This document shows, in pieces, positions 58,787 to 64,000 of a stretch of 64,000 nt of DNA (its first letter is position 1; each line of letters opens with the position of its first letter). The translations under genes were made by a program, and so were the position numbers. The notes below the pieces were generated by a model, which was not told the origin of the DNA, ran no database searches, and saw only the letters and a program-made list of their open reading frames with translations. Source of the DNA: an uncultured Isosphaeraceae bacterium (lineage in GTDB: Bacteria > Planctomycetota > Planctomycetia > Isosphaerales > Isosphaeraceae); assembly GCA_945957605.1 (NCBI GenBank), contig CAMFLR010000012.1, positions 62,001 through 126,000 on the forward strand, written 5' to 3'.

Positions 58787-61783
58787 TTACGAGCAGCCCA
58801 TGCTATTGCCGCAGTTGAAGCAGCGGTAGCAGGTGCCGCAGCGGACGGTCAGGGCGCCGCAGTTGTCGCACGCGGGAGCGTCGCTCTGGAAGTGGGCGAA
58901 CTGCTCGTCGTTCTTTTCGAGGATGTCGGGCTGAACGAGGGGCAGGGGAGCAACGGGCGCCGGCTGGCTCGCGAGCTGGGCCTCGGCGTCGGCCAGGTCG
59001 GCCATTGAGGCGGTGCGGTGGCCGTTCACCTTCACCGCGGGAGCAGCCGGAGCGGCGGCGGGCTCGGGTTCGGGGTGGCGCTGCGGGGTATTGGCCTCGC
59101 GGTAGCCGGGGATGAACTCGATGCCAAGCCAGCGGAAGATGTAGTCCGTCACGCTCTTGGCGATCGGGATGTCCGGGTTCTTCGTGAAGCCGGCCGGCTC
59201 GAAGCGGCTGTGGGCGAACTTGTTGACGAACACGTCGAGCGGCACGCCGTATTGCAGGCCGATCGAGATCGAGGTGCCGACGACGTCCATCAGGCCGCCG
59301 ATCGTCGACCCTTCCTTCGCCATCGTGATAAAGACTTCGCCGGGACGGCCGTCGGGATAGAAGCCGACCGTGACGTAGCCTTCGTGGCCCTGGATGTCGA
59401 ACTTGTGCGTCATGCTGCGACGGGTCAGCGGCAGACGTTCGCGGCGCGGCTTGCTCGCCACAGCCGGCTCGGCGGCAGCAACCACCGGAGCAGGGGCCGC
59501 AACCACAACCGGAGCGGGAGCGGCAACGGGTTCGGCAGCCTTCGCCGTAGCCGAGTCGTTGGTTTCCGACTTCGTGCTGACCGGCTGGCTGCCCTTCGAG
59601 CCGTCGCGGTAGATGGCGATAGCCTTGAGGCCAAGCCGCCAGCCTTCGAGATAGGCGTCGCGAATGTCGCCGACGGTCGCCTCGTTGGGGACGTTGCAGG
59701 TCTTCGAGATCGCACCCGAGAGGAACGGCTGAACCGCTGCCATCATCCGCAGGTGGCCCAGGAAGTGAATCGACCGGCCGCCTTGCGGTGGGCCGAACGC
59801 ACAGTCGAACACGGGGAGGTGCTGTTCCTTGAGCCCGGGCGCCCCTTCGATCGTGTCGTTGGAGTCGATGAACTCGGTGATCTTGCGGATCGACGGGTCG
59901 TCGTAACCGAGCTTGTTGAGCGCCATCGGCACGGTGCGGTTGACGATCTTGAGCATGCCGCCGCCGGCGAGGCTCTTGTACTTCACCAGGGCGATGTCGG
60001 GCTCGATGCCGGTGGTGTCGCAATCCATCATGAAGGCGATCGTTCCGGTCGGAGCGAGCACCGTCACCTGGCTGTTGCGATAGCCGTTCTTGCGGCCGAC
60101 TTCGAGGCACTCGGCCCAAACCTTACGGGCTTCGTCACGCAGCTCCGGAGCAACCGACGGGTCGATCGACTCGACGGCGTCGCGGTGCATTTCCATCACG
60201 CGGAGCATCGGCTCGCGGTTGAGGGCGAAGCCATCGAACGCGCCGAGGTTGCCGGCATGCTCGGCGCTCGTGAGATACGCCTGGCCGTGCATGATCGCCG
60301 TGATCGAACCGGCAAGGGCGCGACCTTCGTTCGAGTCGTACGCAAGGCCATTCGACATGATCAGGCTGCCCAAGTTGGCGTAGCCGAGACCAAGCGGGCG
60401 GAACTTGTGGCTGTTGGCGGAAATCCGGTCGGTCGGATAGCTCGAGTGGTCGACCAGAATTTCCTGCGCGGTGATGAAGATGCGGCAGGCGGCGCGGAAG
60501 CCGGTGTAGTCGAACGAGCCGTCGTCCTTACGGAACTTCATCAGGTTGATCGACGACAGGTTGCAAGCACTGTCATCGATGAACATGTACTCGGAGCAGG
60601 GGTTCGACGAGTTGATCGGCGCGGTGTTCGGGCAGGTGTGCCAGCGCTGGATCGTGTCTTCGTACTGCATGCCGGGGTCGCCGCAGAGCCAGGTGCCTTC
60701 GGCGATGGCGTCCATCAGCTTGCGGGCGGGCATCGACTCGACCGGGCGGCCGGTGGTCACTGCGCGGGTCGTCCACTCGCCGTTGTTCTCGACGGCGCGG
60801 AGGAAGGCGTCGGTCGCACGAACCGAGAGGTTCGCGTTCTGGAAGAGGACCGAGCTATACGCTTCGCCGTTGAAGTTGGCGTCGTAGCCCGAGGCGATCA
60901 GCGTGTAGGCCTTCTTTTCCTCGCGCTGCTTGCACTCGATGAAGTCGAGGATGTCGGGATGCCAGACCTTGAGGGTCTGCATCTTGGCGGCGCGGCGGGT
61001 CTTGCCGCCCGACTTGATCACGCTAGCGATCGCGTCGTACACCCGCATGAAGCTGACGGGACCCGAAGGACGTCCGCCGCCGGAGAGCTTCTCGCGGCTC
61101 GAACGGAGGGTCGACAGGTCGGTGCCGGTGCCGGAGCCGAACTTGAACAGCATCGCCTCGGACGTGGCGAGCCGCATGATGTCCTGCATATCATCGCCGA
61201 CGCTCTGGATGAAGCAGGCCGAACCTTGCGGATACTCGTACGCGCCGGTCGCCTTCACGACCGAGCGAGTCTCTTCGTCCCAGCGCCAGTTGTTCGCGGG
61301 GCCGTTGATGCCGTAGCGGTGGAAGAGGCCGACGTTGAACCACACGGGGGAGTTGAACGAACCGTACTGGTTGACGCAGAGGGCGGTCAGCTCATCGTAG
61401 AACCGCTCGGCGTCTTCGGGGGTGGCGAAGTAGCCATCGGCCCGGCCCCAGTCGGCAATCGTCCGGGTGACGCGGTCGACGAGCTGCTGCACGCTCGTCT
61501 CGCGCTCCGAGGTGCCGTTCTCGCCGTAGAAGTATTTGCTGGCGACGACGTTGGTCGCGAGCTGGCTCCAGCTCTTGGGGATCTCGCAGTTGAGCTGCTG
61601 GAAGATCACCCGGCCACGTTCGTCCTTGATTTCAGCCGCCCGCAGGTCCCATTCGACCTGCTCATAGGGGCTGACTCCTTCGGTGCTGAAGAGCCTGGGG
61701 ACAACCATCCCCGAGCGTCCTTGCTTGGTACGAACTTCGTTGCGGTCCGTCACGCTCAACGCCCGATCTGCTGCCGTGGTCAT
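58787..61783 (-). CDS. nrdJ: vitamin B12-dependent (class II) ribonucleotide reductase
   Basis: The 998-residue enzyme reduces ribonucleotides to deoxyribonucleotides using adenosylcobalamin. It has QYGSFNSPVWFNVGLF near residue 160, GSACFIQSVGDDMQDIM (first redox Cys), FKFGSGTGTDLSTLRSSREKLSGGG, GGKTRRAAKMQTLKVWHPDILDFIECK, NPCSEYMFIDDSACNLSSINLMKF (NxCxE active site), GLGYANLGSLIM, APTGTIAFMMDCDTTGIEPDIALV, a long Ala/Pro-rich linker, a TSCPD domain (YVTVGFYPDGRPGEVFITMAKEGSTIGGLMDVVGTSISIGLQYGVPL) and a C-terminal Cys-rich zinc ribbon (ACDNCGALTVRCGTCYRCFN). GGAGAAGG lies ahead of ATG 61783. No nrdA/B gene is in the window. Confidence 0.96.
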   Translation of the reverse strand: MTTAADRALSVTDRNEVRTKQGRSGMVVPRLFSTEGVSPYEQVEWDLRAAEIKDERGRVIFQQLNCEIPKSWSQLATNVVASKYFYGENGTSERETSVQQLVDRVTRTIADWGRADGYFATPEDAERFYDELTALCVNQYGSFNSPVWFNVGLFHRYGINGPANNWRWDEETRSVVKATGAYEYPQGSACFIQSVGDDMQDIMRLATSEAMLFKFGSGTGTDLSTLRSSREKLSGGGRPSGPVSFMRVYDAIASVIKSGGKTRRAAKMQTLKVWHPDILDFIECKQREEKKAYTLIASGYDANFNGEAYSSVLFQNANLSVRATDAFLRAVENNGEWTTRAVTTGRPVESMPARKLMDAIAEGTWLCGDPGMQYEDTIQRWHTCPNTAPINSSNPCSEYMFIDDSACNLSSINLMKFRKDDGSFDYTGFRAACRIFITAQEILVDHSSYPTDRISANSHKFRPLGLGYANLGSLIMSNGLAYDSNEGRALAGSITAIMHGQAYLTSAEHAGNLGAFDGFALNREPMLRVMEMHRDAVESIDPSVAPELRDEARKVWAECLEVGRKNGYRNSQVTVLAPTGTIAFMMDCDTTGIEPDIALVKYKSLAGGGMLKIVNRTVPMALNKLGYDDPSIRKITEFIDSNDTIEGAPGLKEQHLPVFDCAFGPPQGGRSIHFLGHLRMMAAVQPFLSGAISKTCNVPNEATVGDIRDAYLEGWRLGLKAIAIYRDGSKGSQPVSTKSETNDSATAKAAEPVAAPAPVVVAAPAPVVAAAEPAVASKPRRERLPLTRRSMTHKFDIQGHEGYVTVGFYPDGRPGEVFITMAKEGSTIGGLMDVVGTSISIGLQYGVPLDVFVNKFAHSRFEPAGFTKNPDIPIAKSVTDYIFRWLGIEFIPGYREANTPQRHPEPEPAAAPAAPAVKVNGHRTASMADLADAEAQLASQPAPVAPLPLVQPDILEKNDEQFAHFQSDAPACDNCGALTVRCGTCYRCFNCGNSMGCS

Positions 61784-62998
61784 GGGGGCCTTCTCCGATG
61801 AGTCGCTCGAGATCCTCTCGCCGGGCGCGGCCTCAACTACCGCAGCCCGACCCTAGTCTTAGGTCGCTCTTCGGAATTCCATTCCGCCTCACCAGAATCG
61901 ACGGCGATGAACCATCTCTTCCGGTTTCCTCAACTTGCCGATCTACCGCATACGTATCAAGAACTGAAAACCTGAGAACTCTTCTGCATCAAGATCACCT
62001 CGTCCGGTGCTTGCCGGGATGATTCTGACACGGTTCCTTCACGTTTCTAGAGGGCTGGGGTAATTCAGGTTTTGGGTCAATCCGGTTGTGATGATGGCCA
62101 ACGACCTGTCCGTCGTTGATCGCCTGTGCACTGAGTCTTTGTATCCTATCGGGTGGGAGCGCTACATTCCATCAATTCTTTTCAGTGGCGGGCAGGTGGT
62201 CAATAACGACCGCCTCATTTGCAAGCAAATAACAGTCCCGTCACCCTGAAAATGGATGAGCTGCCGGCTACCTGTAAATGCGGGCTGTCTGTAGAAGGAA
62301 GTGGTCGGTGGTCAGGAATCGAAAGGACTCAAGGCATATCTCGAACGGCCGATTCGCAGTTCCCGGGCCGCATGAGCGCGAGCGGGAAATGGATGTCGGG
62401 ATAAATCAACACAGCCGGATGAACGGCGGTCCTTGCCTCCGCGGCAACGGGTGTTTGCTGACGAATCCGAGGGGGAAATCATAGGCCACATGTGAACCAG
62501 AAACCCAGGGGTTTCCGGCCGTGACCAACCGTTGGCAGACTGCGATCCATCACGTTTCCGCACGCGGAAACGGGGCGGCCGCCGTGTGATGGTTCCGAGT
62601 AGACCAGGGCAGCGACTTGCACAAAACAGGTGCTGCCAGCGCTCAGCTCGAAGGTCACAAACACGGCCGACGAAGAGGGATCATAACCAAGCCTCAGGGC
62701 CCTGCCCATAGGTCAGAAAGAGTGATTTGGCAGCAAAAAAATTTGATCTTTCTTAACCGGTTGAAGGGTAGCCATTTCGACCGTCGAACGGTCGGAAAGA
62801 TTCTCGAAATTTCTTCACGATTGGACCCAAATCGGGTGGCGAAATCGCACCAAGCGCCCCGCGGTCGACGGTGTCTCAGTCTGCAAGAAACTGCGAAAAA
62901 CCCGAGAAAAATTGGCGAAAACACAAAAAACACAACCGTTCCGGCTCAGTCTGGGAGAGCTGGAACGGTTGTGTAAATTTGGAGAAGATGCGACGTCG
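61784..62998. other. 1.2-kb gene-free tract between nrdJ and rplU
   Basis: The longest gap in the window. No supported protein. It contains CCATCAC...GTGATGG arms (about 62547-62590) enclosing GTTTCCGCACGCGGAAAC, and several other short inverted sequences (GGGGTTTCC, CCGTCGAACGG). It must hold the nrdJ promoter and possibly a structured RNA; I could not match a known RNA family. An adenosylcobalamin riboswitch was looked for on the nrdJ strand and not found. Confidence 0.45.
62930..62974 (-). terminator. intrinsic terminator of rplU
   Basis: ACACAACCGTTCC (62930-62942) is the exact inverse of GGAACGGTTGTGT (62962-62974), 25 bases after the rplU stop. On the minus strand it is followed by TTTTTTGTGTTTTCG. 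Confidence 0.9.
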
Positions 62999-63313
62999 TC
63001 AGGCCGAAACAACCGACGTGATCTGGACGCGGGTGTGGGGCTGACGGTGACCGTTGCGGCGGCGAAGTCCCTTGCGCCGGCGGAACTTTTGGATAATGAT
63101 TTTCTTATCTTTGAACTGGTCGACGATCTTGGCGACGACCTTGGCACCTTCGATGACCGGAAGACCGATCACCGGTTCGCCATTGCCGGCGATGAGCAGG
63201 ACCTTGGAGAAGACAACCTCGGCGCCACGCTCGCCGTCGCGACGGTCGACGACGATGGTATCGCCCTCGCTCACCCGAAACTGATGGCTACCGTCCTCAA
63301 AAATCGCGTACAT
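62999..63313 (-). CDS. rplU: 50S ribosomal protein L21
   Basis: The 104-residue protein matches L21 throughout: MYAIFEDGSHQFRVSEGDTI, GDTIVVDRRDGERGAEVVFS, KVVAKIVDQFKDKKIIIQKF and the basic RRRKGLRRRNGHRQPHTRVQ. ATG 63313 has AGGAG 10 bases upstream and starts at the family's first residue; the frame extends further upstream without L21 character. In most bacteria rpmA (L27) follows directly; here a strong terminator does, so rpmA must be elsewhere. Confidence 0.97.
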   Translation of the reverse strand: MYAIFEDGSHQFRVSEGDTIVVDRRDGERGAEVVFSKVLLIAGNGEPVIGLPVIEGAKVVAKIVDQFKDKKIIIQKFRRRKGLRRRNGHRQPHTRVQITSVVSA

Positions 63314-63622
63314 CCGTCGAAACTCCTCGCGGCCCATATCAAGGCCGTCGGGCCCGTGCGTCACAGGACATCAAAAGTTCAGTTGATCAGCCGCCCCGCA
63401 TCCTTCGAGGAGCGAGGGAAGGCAGAGATCGTAGCAAATCGCCAATCTCAGGGGAAGTCCATCTCGCCAGGCCTTCGCCAATTTCGTAACCGGAGGCTGG
63501 CGAGAATCGACCACGCATTGATGTAAGTCGAGTTATGCCACTGTATCAGAAATAGAACATAGCGGTTGTAGTGTTCTCACGTCGAACACGTTCGGATCTG
63601 GCCCCATCGGTTACAAAAATAG

Positions 63623-63654
63623 TTGACAAAGCGATCGTGAATGCCGTTTAGTAT
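63623..63654 (+). promoter_or_regulatory. possible sigma-70-like promoter for the LysR gene
   Basis: TTGACA (63623-63628) is followed by TTTAGT or TAGTAT (63647-63654) at 18-20 bases, ending 51 bases before the LysR-type start at 63706. The spacing is at the long end of the usual range. Confidence 0.4.
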
Positions 63655-63705
63655 TGTGATTCCCGATAGATCGCCAGACCTACTATTCGGATTGTTGCTT
63701 GAACG

Positions 63706-64000
63706 ATGCAGTGGGAATCGCTCAAAATCTTCTGTGACGTCGTTCGATGGGGCAGCTTTTCGCGAGGCGCCCAGGAGAACGACATTGCGCAGTCGTCGGC
63801 GAGCCAGGCTGTGCACCAGCTTGAAATCCGGCTGGGCGTGCGGCTGATCGACCGTTCGAAGCGGCCCCTCGTTCTGACTCCCCACGGCAAGGTCTTTTAC
63901 GAAGGGTGCAAGGAACTGGTCGGCCGCTATCAGGAGCTCGAAAACCGCGTCAAGGCACTTGAAGACGACCAGAACGTCGTCGGTACGGTGCGGGTCGCGT
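63706..64000 (+). CDS. LysR-family transcriptional regulator (runs off the right edge)
   Basis: The first 98 residues of the gene are present. The sequence MQWESLKIFCDVVRWGSFSR, AQSSASQAVHQLEIRLGVRL and IDRSKRPLVLTPHGKVFYEG is the LysR winged helix-turn-helix with its recognition helix (ASQAVHQLE) and wing (LVLTPHG). The effector-binding domain lies beyond the edge, so the target pathway is unknown. LysR regulators usually control a divergent or neighbouring gene; the neighbour on the left is rplU, an unlikely target. Confidence 0.93.
   Translation, partial: MQWESLKIFCDVVRWGSFSRGAQENDIAQSSASQAVHQLEIRLGVRLIDRSKRPLVLTPHGKVFYEGCKELVGRYQELENRVKALEDDQNVVGTVRVA

Noticed and set aside
59018..61801. 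Very long plus-strand open frame (about 927 codons) opposite nrdJ
   Set aside because: It is the antisense of a highly conserved nrdJ gene. Its translation is rich in Arg, Ala, Val and His without any domain, as expected for the complement of GC-rich codons.
62160..62260. Possible adenosylcobalamin riboswitch upstream of nrdJ
   Set aside because: A GCCACTG string is present on the nrdJ strand, but the flanking conserved boxes (GGGAA, CAGGAGACCTGCC) are missing and it lies more than 400 bases from the start.
62479..62709. Minus-strand frame of 76 codons in the nrdJ-rplU gap
   Set aside because: No ribosome site and no hydrophobic or domain pattern; it covers the inverted repeats of the gap.

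Overview
The window looks like chromosomal DNA of a planctomycete, probably from the Gemmatales/Isosphaerales side of the phylum. The evidence is lineage-typical gene content: two DUF1559 proteins with type IV prepilin-like N-termini, two PEP-CTERM proteins, a surface protein with the LEDR-type N-terminus, many Tat-dependent secreted proteins (ThuA-like, DUF3500, cupin), a DUF1080 protein, secreted sugar dehydrogenase and lactonase propellers, and a class II (B12) ribonucleotide reductase. No rRNA, tRNA, CRISPR array, prophage or transposase gene was seen. Genes are mostly monocistronic or in 2-3 gene runs, and many starts are GTG or TTG.

Layout. 1-9 kb: secreted and Tat-exported proteins (CMD-like, DUF1559, cupin, VOC, ThuA, lipoprotein hydrolase). 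9-14.2 kb: three paralogous membrane proteins sharing an upstream block, interleaved with a phosphodiester glycosidase-like protein and a second DUF1559 protein. 14.2-19.9 kb: CstA transporter, a small unknown, an APC amino-acid permease and a DUF1080 protein, with repeats between. 20-30 kb: LEDR surface protein, nitroreductase plus GDPD pair, PEP-CTERM protein, SGNH hydrolase, DinB, IspD, and a lone Mrr-type nuclease. 30-38 kb: a decayed LOG-like gene, a HAL3-type phosphopantothenoylcysteine decarboxylase, membrane unknowns, an esterase, an orphan ParA, a WD40 protein, a divergent RNase HII-like protein and infA. 38-44 kb: short membrane proteins, an SMP-30 protein and a three-gene unit (DMT transporter, GT-B glycosyltransferase-like, 2-hydroxyacid dehydrogenase). 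44-50 kb: an ECF sigma/zinc anti-sigma pair followed by a lactonase, a GSDH-type dehydrogenase and a second PEP-CTERM protein. 50-58.6 kb: membrane unknowns, DUF3500, EcsC, a DUF6882-like and a SUKH protein, and a GT2 enzyme. 58.8-64 kb: nrdJ, a 1.2-kb gene-free tract, rplU and the start of a LysR regulator.

The most unusual signal is intergenic. At least six families of palindromic repeats (called A-F here) fill the gaps between genes. Family B (six copies, about 165-190 bp) has short outer inverted repeats around TTACGC/GCGTAA and looks like a MITE; one copy sits inside a family C element. The B core and families C, E and F share the same GGGTG(G/C)C ... G(G/C)CACCC ends although their interiors differ.

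All functional names are from reading motifs by eye. No database search was run.
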